Positions 23,001 to 34,895 of a stretch of DNA of 64,000 bases are shown in pieces (position 1 is the first letter of the stretch; every line of letters starts with the position of its first letter). The DNA is from Linnemannia schmuckeri (lineage: Eukaryota > Mortierellomycota > Mortierellomycetes > Mortierellales > Mortierellaceae). The DNA lies in contig JANATG010000018.1 of assembly GCA_029449235.1 (NCBI GenBank), positions 1,240,001 through 1,304,000 on the forward strand, given 5' to 3'. A model generated the notes under the pieces. That model saw nothing but the letters and a program-made list of their open reading frames with translations, searched no databases and was not told the origin of the DNA. The position numbers were made by a program, and so were the translations under genes.

Positions 23001-24941
23001 GAAGTTAGTCGTTCAGTAAACTGTCAACATCTGCAGCAAACTTCGTCAAGGTATAGAATGGTTGCTACCTTAACAGCGAGGTCGAGAGAGTATCGACCAT
23101 GGGTGGCCAGACCAATGGGCGCATAGAGTCGACAGCATACTGGTTCCCCGCTAAAATCGCCTGTGGTGTATGCTTCGATGTATTCTAGATCTCCAATCAT
23201 CCAAGCCAGAAGCTATATTGTTCCACCCGAAAAATATGAGCCATGTGAATATCTCTCACATCTGATTTGCAAACGCAATCATGTAAAAACCCAATGTATA
23301 GAAAGAGTTGCGGACAAGATTTAAAAGAAAGATGTGAACACAGATGACGAAGGGGTAGTCTACTTACATATGTGGCCATGATAGGCGTCTTGAGGAAGGT
23401 CACTTCTTGCATGCCGTCCTCAAGATTGACAGTTGAATCCACGCTCATGTTGGACAAACATGTCACGCCCTGAGGCACTACTAAGGTCAGTGTGAAAGTT
23501 GCTTTGACAGAAGGCTATGAGGATGGGTATGTGTATTGAGTAGATTTGGAAATCAGTTACAAAAAAAGAGCAGAGTGCCCTAAAGGTTAACATAAGATGG
23601 TCTAGAGCACAGCCAAAGAGTACACAAAGAGTATGCTGTGATTACATGAGATGCATAGGCTATGAAGAGAGTATGAGTGGCGTTTGGTTGGATAGAGCCC
23701 CCGCCCTTCTTGAATCGGAAAAGATTGAAAAACCAAAGCTCATCTCCATTCTTCTTCAAACTCAAGTGAGCGACGTTCGGGGGTGGGAATGAGAGCATCC
23801 AAGAAAAACAACCTTCGATGTCTCTTAATCTCCTCCCTCGGAAGCCACTCGCAGGTGGTGGCAATATCTCCAAGAGATAGAAACGGCGGTTGATGATACA
23901 AGTAAACAAACGTGGAGGGTGGGGGGGTGGGGGGGGGGGGGGGGGGGGGGAGGAGGGGAGGATGCGGGGGGATGAAAAGAAATGAGGAAGGCGGATATGT
24001 CACATCTTGGATTGGCAAGTTGCTCGTAGACTTTAATGTGTCCTTCATTGTGTTTGCCATCGAGCTTGCATTGTTTCTGGCTTACCTCGTCCCAACAGGG
24101 AAACGCCCTTCGAGCATGTGTTGACTGGAACTGTGTAGTCGTCATTTGACTATGTCGTTGTTGTCATTGTGGGATGAATGAGAAAAGAATACAAATCATG
24201 ACTAAGAATCAGTGCCGAAAGACAAGACACCTGTTTTTCCTTGGGATTCTGCCTCCCTTTTTTCTATCGTTTGTTTTTTTTTGTTTGTTTGTTTGTGTGG
24301 ATGCTTGTTGGCTGTTTTTCTCTGCTGATGTTGTAAATGATGTTGGCCGTTTTGTTGTTTCTGCTGAGTGCTCTTTTTTTTCTCTGTTGGGAGGACCTCT
24401 CGTTTGTGTGTTTGTTTGTTTGTTTGTTTGTTTGTTTGTTTGTTTGTTTACATTTCGCTTGTTTGTTTAGTGTCGACACTTGAAATTTCAAAGGAGAGTA
24501 AAGACGAAGGGAGAACAACTTACTGGACGTTGTTGTCGGCATCGGTGTATACAGATCGGTAGAATCCAGACAGCTTATCGTTGATGAGGCCAATGTAGGC
24601 GATCTCGAGAATCCACGAGGTGCCGATGTGGAGCATCTCTGGAAACTCGAGAGTGATGGACTCATCTTCGACATGATAGCTCACACTTGTTGCCGTTACG
24701 CTAATTATAATTGAAGGAATTATGCCATGCATACAAGCAAGGATAAGAATGAGTTAAAGCGATGGTATCATGGTAATTATTATTCCCAGGAACACCTGAA
24801 AAAAGGGGGGAAAGTATGTCACATATGAACCATATGCACGAGATTTTTAATCGGAACCTCAACCGACGAAATATGCGCCATCATACGCCATCCCTCTTCT
24901 CTTCCTTCTCTTCTCTTTTTGTGCCCTCAGGATGAAAAAAA

Positions 24942-24979
<38 letters not shown>

Positions 24980-26538
24980 AGAGAGAGAGAAAAAACTCAC
25001 ACACTCAAACATGCAAATAGCCATGACGATGTCAATGGGTACTGCATAAGGTACTTATCTTCTGCTTTGGGTATGCCACATCTTTTGAGTACCCTATTCC
25101 GCCTCAAAAATGTCCCAGATCGTGTACCACACATCTGGAACACAAACATAAACAAAAAATAAAATAAAATAAAAAACAAGAATGGCGCACAGATTCGGAT
25201 GGTAATAGTCTTTTTGCTATATACCATGGCATGGATGCCACTTGATTAAAGAGAAAAAGCAGTTGTTATAAGAGTGTCTATAGCCTGGTTGCATCTCTGC
25301 AAGAACAAATGCCGGTTGGCCTTGATGTGAATGAGATTAAGCACTCTCAGGTACCATTGCGTATGTACCCTGTCGCTCTATCTCTCTCTTCCTTCTCGCT
25401 GTCTTGCCCTCGCACCTCGCCTCTCATTCCTTTAACTGGAAATATTCATACCTGGACGGCATGACCTGAGGGGAAAGGCAAAAGAAAAAAAGAGGCGGGA
25501 TGAACAGAGGGTTCAGTTTCACGCCTTCCTGCTTGCCATCCATTGTTTCCGTTCTCATGAAGCTCACTCTCTTCGCCACGAGGTACCCCACGTCTTCTCG
25601 CGCATGTCGAACACGCTGCTTCAAAGAATAGATCAACCCAGCTGTGATACAAATAGAATGCCTTGTTTGTCCTTTTCTTGTTTAACTTTAGGCTTTCTTC
25701 TCTTTGCTGTTGTTTTGGTTCTTTTTTTTTTGTGTATGATCTCAACATACAGCGCTCCCTAACTCTCCCTCTCCATCACCTTCCCTCAGCCCCCCGCTCA
25801 ATTCCGATCGATTACGGGATTGCATCACACAGAAACATCATTGAGCGACGACTAAGACGAGCCCCTTCCGAATAACACACTCTCTCATTTTCTCATTCTC
25901 TCTTTATCTTTGTCTCTCTTACATAAAAAGAAAAATTATTCAATAAAAACCAACGGATAGAAGAGTATGAATTAGATTGCATTGAATGTCAGTTGCGGCG
26001 TTTACCTATATTCTGTGAGATGATCTCGAGCAGTGGCTTTCTGAATGTTCAGCTCCTTGGCATTGATGGTGATCCCATAGGTGGGTTCTGCAATGCAGAC
26101 CCTAAGCGTTTCAATTGAAAATAAGAGCGAGGATCAATATTCCATGAGTTTCCATTGATAGTGTGAAAGGAAGTCCGTAAGCCTGGCGGAAGAAGAAGAA
26201 AAAAGGGAGGAGTGGACTGTGTGCGTCCACAGAGACGCGTCGTATGCCGTGGTGTTTGAACTGCATAAAACAAGAAACCTGGTTCCCCTTTCGCAACCTT
26301 TAAGGTCGTGAAGAGGAAACATATAGTTCTTTTGACAGCGAGGATGGGCGAGGGGGGAAGGAGGAAAGGGACAAAGAGTAGGAAAGGGGAGACAAAGAGT
26401 AGGAAAGGGGAGACAAAGAGTTGATTTTTGCTGAGGGTCTTACTCGATGGAGCATTTTCCGAGGAATGAGAAAGTGATGGGACAAGGAACGATCTTTAGG
26501 TTGTAGTGAATGGGAATGATGGATCGTTCGACTGTCAT
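20023..26538 (-). CDS. AAP1: M1-family zinc aminopeptidase (AAP1/APE2, puromycin-sensitive type) with His-rich C-terminal extension
   Basis: Removes N-terminal residues from peptides; gluzincin fold. Eleven exons: 26538-26444, 26101-26006, 24700-24524, 24149-24086, 23514-23368, 23212-23069, 22976-22770, 22664-22233, 22156-21723, 21623-21408 and 21319-20023; all phases match, 1102 residues. GAMENWG exopeptidase motif at 270-276, zinc site HEISH at 305-309 with the third ligand Glu328 (LFEGFATH), and ARRAFPCWDEP upstream. The C-terminal helical domain ends near residue 868. Beyond it lies a ~230-residue extension: Ser-rich, then a cluster of more than 15 His around 964-1003, then Gln-rich; yeast and human relatives stop near 860-920. 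Intron 2 is 1305 nt. The start (residue 1, MTVERSIIPIHYNL) fits a cytosolic enzyme without a signal peptide. Confidence 0.93.
23921..23957. repeat. G-run tract (G7, G22, G-rich) in aminopeptidase intron 4
   Basis: Plus strand has G7-T-G22 followed by AGGAGGGGAGG; it is poly-C in the sense direction. Located in the 571-nt intron 24085-23515. Confidence 0.85.
24401..24450. repeat. (TTTG)n microsatellite in aminopeptidase intron 3
   Basis: About eleven tandem TTTG units on the plus strand, (CAAA)n in the sense direction, within the intron 24523-24150. Confidence 0.9.
24701..26005 (-). other. Long (1305 nt) intron 2 of the aminopeptidase with A33 run
   Basis: Joins EY(AG) to (C)VTATSV in phase. 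Plus-strand A33 run at 24944-24976 and CT-rich segments are inside; no exon recognised. Confidence 0.75.
26370..26423. repeat. Short tandem repeat (21 bp, ~2.5 copies) in aminopeptidase intron 1
   Basis: The unit GACAAAGAGTAGGAAAGGGG (plus A) repeats directly, ending with a partial GACAAAGAGT just before the exon 1 donor. Confidence 0.8.
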
Positions 26539-29500
26539 TGTGATGTGTGAGGAAGGGTATACAGGGAAAGAGAAAGAGGAAGAGAGAAGGGAAGAAGGGA
26601 AGAGGGGAAGGGCGGGAAGAAGGTGACAGTCCTTGTTCAATTGCTGTGCTAGTGCGTTGGTGGTGTTGTTGTTATTGTTATTTGGTTGTTGTTGGTTGTG
26701 GAGGGAAGGGATGGGAGTAGAGTGAGAACAAAGAAAAAAGAGGGGGACAGCTCCTCTTAGGAAGAAGTGGTTCAATTGCCTGGGGCGAGAGCAGAAGAGA
26801 ATGAGAAATTCACTCTTAAACAAAAAGGGGAGAGGTAGGGGAACAACAGAGCAGCCTGTTACTAGACAGGGCTGTGTCTTTATGCAAAAATGGGTGTGTG
26901 AATGTGTGCGAAAAGTGAGTGGTCAACGATGGAGGGGTGTGAATGTGAATGAGTGATGGAAGAAAGTGTGAATGAAGTGAATAGGGAGTGATGGTAAGTG
27001 GTGAAAGATGAATGAGTCGAAGTAGAATAGACTGAGTCGAGTGAAGGTGGAAGAGTGAGGAGAGGGCGAGAGAGGGGAGAGATGAAGAATAGGAATAAGA
27101 GTAGAGGAGAGAGAATGGAGAGGAAGAGGAAGAAGAGGACGCGGAAAGGAGAATGTAGGGAGGGGAGGGAGAGGAACTTGAACAATGACAAGTAGGAGAG
27201 GAAGAGAAGAAAAGATCAAGAGAATAATGACAAGGCGAAAGAATGAGGAAGACAAGAAAGAAAAGGAGGGAGAACGAGGGGTGTTAGTCATGACAAACAA
27301 GAAAGAACTATCACCTTTTTTTGTTGTATTAAGAGTAGGGGTGTGAAAGGGTGGGACCTCGGAGCCTCATTCCCTCAAAAGTGAGAAATACAGTACATGT
27401 AAAGTTAAGGGCATATGTTATATAACCTACTGAAAGCAATAACAAGTAACAGCCAAGTGTGAAGGAAACAAAGCAGGCAGCGTGCAAGTGAACAGACAGA
27501 CAGACAGACAGAAGGGAATTGACCCTCATGCTGACGACTATGCTCGCCTTTTCTTTTCCTTTGTTGTGTTTTTCACACTAGGGTCAACATCGTCAACATT
27601 ATTCTTGCTTGTTCTCGATCTTGTATCAAATATTTGATATTTAATCATCTTTGTTTGAATGAATGGCTCATGGGAAAGTGCTAACCACATCCAATCACCA
27701 TCCTGCCCTGAATGCAATCCCTTGTTCCCATCACCAACCAACCAGCGAGCCCTGATCACCTTATTTATTTTACTTACATATACATCAAATACCGCGAAGG
27801 TGTCATCCTCTTGGCTCGATTACTCCATCCCCTTCCTCGGCTCCTCCTATCTCGTCCAGCATCATCATCGCTTCTTTTTTCCTTCCGTTCGATAAGAAAA
27901 ACAAAAAAAAAGCATTGTGGGGCAAGACAGAGAGGAGAGCGTATGTGTGTGTGTCTAGGCAGCCTATCGAATCGAAAACAACCATCACCAGTCTCTTTCT
28001 CCCCTTTCTCCCAATCGTTTTGTTGCGCTTAGACTGGGATTTCTTGATCACACGCTAATGCTTAATCCGACCCTCGACACCCCATTCGCTAACTAACTAG
28101 TCCCCTTGCTTCATCAATGCCTGGTTATATCTCTTCCTTTCAAAGAGCCGCCTTTTGTACTTTTAGCAAAAAAAAAAAAAAAAAAAAAAAAACATCAGAG
28201 CACTACGAAGAACACGCCTTCAATAGAAGGCCCACTAACACGCTTAGAAAAAACAAAATAATCAAGCAACTCCATGGGTCGCCCACCTCCCCTCCCCATT
28301 ACAATCACGATTCATGCGCGAGCGCGGAGTAGTTAGAAAAACCTGCCATTTGATTAAGGAGAAACCGTCAAATCAGTAGACTTGTGCAACCACAAAAACC
28401 ACGGTTTTATATCCTGTCGGTCCATCCAGCACTTTGCTTTACTGTTGCGGACTAATAGGATTACTATGTGTGGCTCCTTTCTCACAAACAATGGGTTTAT
28501 TTATGTTTAATGTTATTGCTGATTTGTTTGCTCACGCGCTCCTCGCATCATTCCGATTCTCGGAGGGCTATATCGCCTCTTCTTACTCAAGGGACACACC
28601 AAGCACACCACCACCACCACCATACTACACGCGCGTGTACTTAGAGAAGTACATATCGCATCTTCGGCCTTGACAAGCGGCGCCTTCCGAAATCTCAGAT
28701 CATATCAGACTAGGAATCTGTCTCTCACAAAGAATGCCATGCTACAGAATGCTCGGACGAAGATGGATAGTGTAAGTAATGCGTTCTAGCCCATTTGACT
28801 GACCCATACACTTTACTCGCTCGTTCTCTTGGAGCATGCATTTTTAAAGTTGGATTTGTCACTTGTCATGCTTCTCTTGCTATCATTGAAGCATGCCGCC
28901 TGCCCTTCCTCCTTTTCGCCATTTACCACGCCATTGTGTTCATATCCTTACAAGTAAGAGATACGCGATTGTTCCCTTTGCTCTCACATAATATCTTCGC
29001 TTCCCTATTATTTTTGCCATGTCTCCTTCGAAAACAACAGGCCAACATATCTGTTAGCCAAGCACCATTCTCAATGGCCTCGAAATGAACAAAAAGTCAT
29101 CCGTCATGTTCCTGACGACTTCCTATTAGTATTTTTGTTTGCATACATTCCGTGCGTGTAGGTCACGCTCACTTGCTTGACTAGCAATGGCTGCAAAAGG
29201 AAAGGAACTCGTTACTCCATTCAACCGAAGACGACGTACGTCCAAGAGCGATGGAAAATCCATCCCGCGTAGGGAAATGGGATGCCCCCACTTCCTTTTC
29301 TCTTTTTTTTTTTGCGCCACATAACCTGGGTATTCGGCGTTTTTTTTTTTCACTCAATTTGCAATCCCCTCTCCCTCCTACTTTACATATGTTTCTTCAC
29401 CTTCTCTTCTTTCTCTCGTTTATTTTTTCAAGTATGCATGGCAATGACGATCGAAAAATGCGAGCAAATTTATTTCACTTGTTCGCGTGCGTGGGAGCGT

Positions 29501-31663
29501 CATATCTCTTGTTATTGGCCAGTTTCAAGAGGCCTAGAACGCGTGCTCCTTTTTTTTGCCTTTTTTTTTCACTGCTCCTCTCATTTCCATATTTTGCTGC
29601 TCACTTTCGCTCACTCTCTTAATCTCGCTTTTTATTTTAACCAAGATCGCCTTTCTTTCTTCTCTCCCTTTTTGATAATTCCACCCCAGTGGACTGGCCG
29701 GCCTCCCTCCTCTATCATCCGCTTAGTCACTTTTGAGAAGGCATTCAAAAAGCCGACGAGAGAGAACAATACTCCGAGAAAGCAACAAAACAAAAAAAAA
29801 ATGTGGGCGTTTCGTTCTTGTTTAACATTTTCGTGGCCATCTCGTAGTTTCATAAGTCAGTCAGCTATTGTTGTGGTAGACTCAGCTTACTGTTCTCTCT
29901 TCCATCCGACCTCGCCCATCTCATCGGTCGTGTCTCTGTGAGAGCAGGAAAAACATCATTGTTTTCATTCGCTTTTATCAATGTTTTTCATTGTTTTCTG
30001 GATGGTGGTGCAACCCTCCTGACCTACACCCTTCCTTTCCTTCTCCTCTCACCACCTCTTCTATGCTCACTTCTTACCTACCATTGTCAACCATTTTATC
30101 CTTAAACAAAAGCAACAGAAGGAAAAAGAATAATCCCCCAAAAACAATGAGTCGAAAAAAAATATATCTTTAGTGTATATTCTCATGAGCAGTGTGTGTT
30201 CGCGGCTCTCTACACCTTTTTTCCCTCCCTCCATGTTATCAACCCCTCTTTGTTCATAACTTTTCGTAGTTATGCTCAAACACATGCCAAGTTTAAGAGA
30301 GAGAAAGGACGCAGGTGGATAAGGAAGTAAGAAGGCATGAATGCGAGAGGTCGGAGGATCCCCGCCTGATGTGTTTATGGTTGTTTGAGATTTTGTCATT
30401 CTTCCATCGTTTGTTTTACTGCTCCTTCTCAGATCCCAATGGTTTTCTCACACATGGTCATCTTTTCTATGCATCTCCAAACATCAAAACAACAAAGCTG
30501 CAGTCTCAATGGGGAAGAAGTGTGAGAACGAAACTGGATAAATGTATTAGCAGGAGAACAATGGTTCGATTATGGGTAACAGACCATAACAGCAGCAAAC
30601 AAGAACACGCCAACACATCCATCCTACGCACCCACACCCTAGACACTTCAAAAACTAGTCTGCGATGCGATACGGATACGATAATCGTACATAAAATATA
30701 TATTCTCGTACCCTACTCTCCACTAGATAACAGGACGGACCCTACTTTCCCCCGTTCTTTTTCTCTAACCAAGGGAGGAAGATTGTACCATGCAGGTGTG
30801 AGGTTACTACTTCGGCCCTCGGCTGCACTTACCCCTATTTTCTCTTCGCTCAACAATTTGGACGAGGGACCACACTGGGTGTCACCAAAAGCATATCCAA
30901 TACAAAGACAACACAGGTTGGGGATGAGGATGAAGAGACGGCCCTAGTCGAGTTTCATGGGAACATGTTGTACCTCCAATCATCCGTGCACAGCCCACCT
31001 CCTCTTCTCCATTTTCTCTCACACACACGCCGTCCTTCGATCTCGTTGTCATAATGTTGCTTTTTCTTGTCATTTGCCCACCCTGGTCTGCTTCCTTATT
31101 AGTCTGTTGCTCTTGCATTACTTTTTCATGGCGAGACCTACTCGTTTAGCTGGCTGACCCTCTCGCACTCAACCACCATTTCTTTTCACACAAATATGCG
31201 CTCGTCTTTTTGCTGTTTTTTTTTCGAAACAACAAAACCATGTATTTCAGCCTAAACCCTCCTCCATGCTTTGACTCCACTAGCGTATACAGTAAGCAGA
31301 CGAACGCTATGTCGCTCATCTCTCGGTCAGGTCACCCTCCTCCTCCTCCTCCTTCGAAGAGCCATCCGCTTTCCGCGCGGGGATAGACGACCAAATACCA
31401 TTGGTGCGTTTCTTAATCCTCAAAACGTGCTAATCGCATTGTTGTTTTCCATCCTTTCACAGCCAACCAAAACTGCAATCTCGATCGATCAAAATGAGTA
31501 AAAGGATGTTCATTAAAATGCTGATGTAGGTGGTAAGCTGCGTGAGGGGTGGATGGGTTATTCTATGACTGCATGGTTGGCTGTATGTTGTTGATGTTGT
31601 TCTGCCGTGCAGGCTTAGTTGTTGGTGTTGTCGTTGTTGAATGAACTGCTGCTTAGTCATCGA
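26539..31663. other. Long region with no secure gene (aminopeptidase upstream to SYO1 3' flank)
   Basis: From 26560 to 27290 the plus strand is almost all purine (CT-rich on the aminopeptidase sense strand), probably promoter or 5' UTR. A25 run at 28168-28192. Around 28565-28771 a plus-strand open frame has coding-like composition and ends at a GTAAGT donor; a short in-phase segment 29041-29088 with a TGA follows a CAG acceptor; and an ATG at 29187 opens 16 codons to a GTACGT donor. I cannot assign these to a family. Open frames around 29282-29941 and 30315-30947 look like composition artefacts. Confidence 0.4.
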
Positions 31664-34419
31664 TTAACGACGCTCCTTCTCCTTATACTTGACAAACTCA
31701 ACCAAGTTCATCGATGCCTCGTCCGCCCGATTCCTTAAATCACGGTCCTTGCGTCTGTCGATATTCCTGACCATAAACTTGACCATTTTTATCATTCCCT
31801 TCAACTCCTGATTGAAATTGCCTTGTACATAGACGGGCAAGTCGTAGTCAAACTCAGCGTCCGCGTAAATGTCGTAAATCGCGTTTAGTGCCTCAACACA
31901 TGCGTCCGTGCTTGGCTTGTTCTTCAACAAGTTGATCAAAAACTCTCCAATCACCTATGTCACGTTCAAATAGAGAAAGATTGTTAGCTGGGTGTTATAC
32001 CACAGCAAATTACATAACAAAAGGTATTCAGCAATTAACAAAAGATAGGCGTACCTTGTTGGTCTCAATGGCGCCTTGGCGTCTGGCAATGACTCCCAAG
32101 CATCCGATAGCCTTGACGCGCATGCTGTCAGATATCGTCGAAGAGTAGGCACCCATCAGGGCAGGGACATGGAAATCGCTCAGGGGCACCTGGGTATCCA
32201 AACCACGGGCCAAAGTCCACAGGCATCCGACAATAGCATCCAAAATAGCGCCACGCATCTCCTGGCCCTTCTCCTCGGCTCCAACCTGAACGCCCTTTCC
32301 TGCAACAGTACCAGCCTGCTGGAACAGCCACACCCAGCACTGCTCAGCATCGGATTTCCGGTGCTTGTACCACCACTTTCCGGGAACTGCATCCGCCATG
32401 GTTAACAAAAAGTTGTTCAATGCCTCAATGGCTCTCAAGTGGGTCGTAGCCAATTGTGCGGTGATCAGAGGCGCCACAGTGGCGGGTGTAGGAATCTCCT
32501 GCTCGGGAAACGAAAGAGGGGTAGGGGTTCCGAGGTTAATGAGGGCGGGGAAGACAGTGTTGATAAGGATGTTGATGATGGGGTGACCAGAGAGATCCAT
32601 GGGTGTCTCTGCAGAGGCTGCGGCCAGCTGTTCCATTTCCCGCAAGGTATTCTCATCTAAATCGTTGTCCTTCTTCTCTGCATCCTCCATCTCGTCCTCA
32701 TCCTCATCAGCCTCCATCTCGTCATCATCTCCAGCATCGTCCTTCCACTCTTCCTCCTGCTCGTCCTCGTGGTCTACACCCTCGACAGACTCTGTGCAAA
32801 TGTTGGCAATCAGCTCCAATGCGAGCTGGAGAGTTTGCAAGCGGGTCTCGATCAATGCAAGAGTCTGCTCCTCTGTTGTTGCGGGCTGGTTGGGCTTGGA
32901 AAGATCGAGCTCCTGCTTCTGTGCGTTCTATTTGCCGATATTTCAATAACCATGTTAGTATTGCTCTCTCCACTTCGTTTAAGCGCCTCTGACAACAAAT
33001 CATGTAATATTACTTACAACGACCTGGGCGGCAGCGGCGGCTTCGGCGCTAGCCTTCTGGAGATCGTAGCTCAAGGCACCGCTCAAGACAGGGAGGACAG
33101 CGCCGTGGATGTCTGAAAAGTCGCTCTCGGCAGCCTTGGGCGAAATGATGGTGCGCAAGTTGATGACAATACCGGCAGCCAAAGTCTTGATCAAGAGTTC
33201 TTCTTCTGCATTGACGTTCAATCCGAGAATGTTCTTGAGGGGCTGAATGTAGTTGAGGTTCTTGACAAAGACAACACGGCAATCAGGGTTGTCGTCCGTC
33301 AATGTGTACAGGCACTGGGCTATTTCGTCCGCATATGAATAGGGATGCTGTTAGTTAATGATCTCACTTCGCTCTTTCTCGTTCTATCTCTCTCACTTCT
33401 ACTCGCTCTTCTCTCCTTCTCAGTCTCTTTGGTGCTCATTCTTTTCCTTTTTCTCCGTCTCCTTCTTTTCTCTCTCCCTCGTGATATCTTCCACTCTCTT
33501 TCCCGCCCGCTTTTTTCTCTCTATCCCTCTATCTCTCCTGCTCCATCACTCTCCCCTTCCACTTGATCTAGGTGTTCCTGAAGTAACAACAAATACATGT
33601 TTGCCCAAAAGCTCCCAACTGATCCAAATTGATTCACATACCAGCAGCGACAATGACTTTAGGAGGGATCTTGTCAACGTTGCTCATGAAAGACATTAGG
33701 AAGGGGATCATGTCCAGCTTGTTGACGAACTTGAGCGCCTTCTCCGAGTTCTCGGCCATGGCCCAGATGACACTGATGACGTTCTCGGCCCAGTCCCAGA
33801 CAGTCTTCCTCTTGTCCTGATCTTCGGCACTGATAGCGGCTCCACTGAGCATGGTGTCGATCATGTTGCCGAGAGAGGGGATCAAGGCAGCGACAGGAGT
33901 GAGGACGCTCTTGTTGTACATCTCGCTGATGACCTCGTCGCCTCCGACCACGGTCAAGTTACGAAGAGCTCCGAGGGCCTCGACTACGACCTCGTGGACA
34001 GAGTCGGTCAGACGATCGATCAGAGCGCCAATCAAGTTTTTGCTAAGCATCAGTCTGCGAGTTCCTGCATCGTGCATCAACAAGTTGCTCGCACCTGCTG
34101 CCGCCCACGCACGCTCGTTGGCGTCAGGTGACGACAACTATTCGTATTGGTTGTTCAGTGTGGGAGACGAGAGTGTTAGATGTGAGAAAGAATAACAATT
34201 GGGAATCAAAGCAGCTATTGAGACCGACAATCAGACCGATAGAAAGAGTCGAGTGAGTCAAGTGGAGGAGTCTAAGTCCAGTACCTTGGCAATCAAGGGG
34301 AGGATGGTCTCCATGGGAACAGTCTGAAGACTCTCGGCCTCTGCGATTTCAGCGTTGGTCTGCATTCCTGTGGCGTTGTGGCGGACCTGCTTCTTCTTGT
34401 TGTTCTTGACTTTTCCCAT
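31664..34419 (-). CDS. SYO1: SYO1 / HEATR3 symportin (5S RNP import adaptor)
   Basis: ARM/HEAT-repeat transport adaptor that brings ribosomal proteins uL18 (Rpl5) and uL5 (Rpl11) together into the nucleus for 5S RNP assembly. Exons 34419-34285, 34137-33642, 33319-33018, 32927-32055 and 31954-31664 give 698 residues. Starts MGKVKNNKKKQ with basic residues as in the family; NERAWAAAGASNLL and VVEALGALRNLTVVGG are typical ARM helices. Exon 4 carries a ~40-residue acidic loop (EDEQEEEWKDDAGDDDEM and on), a known feature of Syo1, followed by more helical repeats. The C-terminus ends NLVEFVKYKEKERR. Its start is 476 bp from the divergent DUF7137-like gene. Confidence 0.88.
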
Positions 34420-34895
34420 GGTGACTGAAGAGAGGGTGGGTGATTCGAAAGGGGGGGGGTGATGGGTTGAACAACGAAACAATGCCCTTCTTTGACTCTC
34501 TAAAGAACAAAAAAAAAAAGAAAAAAAAAAAAACGCACTCTCTAAGCAAACAATGTGGCTTGGATTCGTATTTGTGTGACTGGCTTAATTAGAAATTAAA
34601 GGGGATCAACATCGTGAGGAAGGAGAAGAAGGGTCCAGGGTGAACAGGGGCTGAAACGGCTTGGGCTGGAATACTATAGTCAACATGCTGGGAACAGTCA
34701 GGTTGAGAAACAGGAACCATCGAGCACAAGAGACATCTACGATGCTGCTTCGATCCTATCAATAAATAGGCGCAATGGCCTCCTGGCACTCTTCCTTACT
34801 CTTCTATTCTTCTCACTTTTCATTCCCACGGCACTTTCACACTCAACTTCTACTCGTCGCCTTCAGCTTGCAACCCGACAACACACTCTCTCACA
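34420..34895. promoter_or_regulatory. Shared divergent promoter region SYO1 / DUF7137-like gene
   Basis: 476 bp between two divergent start codons. The stretch just before the plus-strand start is CT-rich (34790-34890); the minus-strand side has A runs at 34508-34533 (T runs in sense). A bidirectional promoter is inferred from spacing only. Confidence 0.45.

Noticed and set aside
29282..29941. 219-codon plus-strand open frame
   Set aside because: Phe/Leu/Ser-rich with T runs and no family features; explained by CT/T-rich composition.
30315..30947. 210-codon plus-strand open frame
   Set aside because: Begins at GTG, has no in-frame ATG at its start, no recognisable motif and mixed composition; kept out for lack of support.
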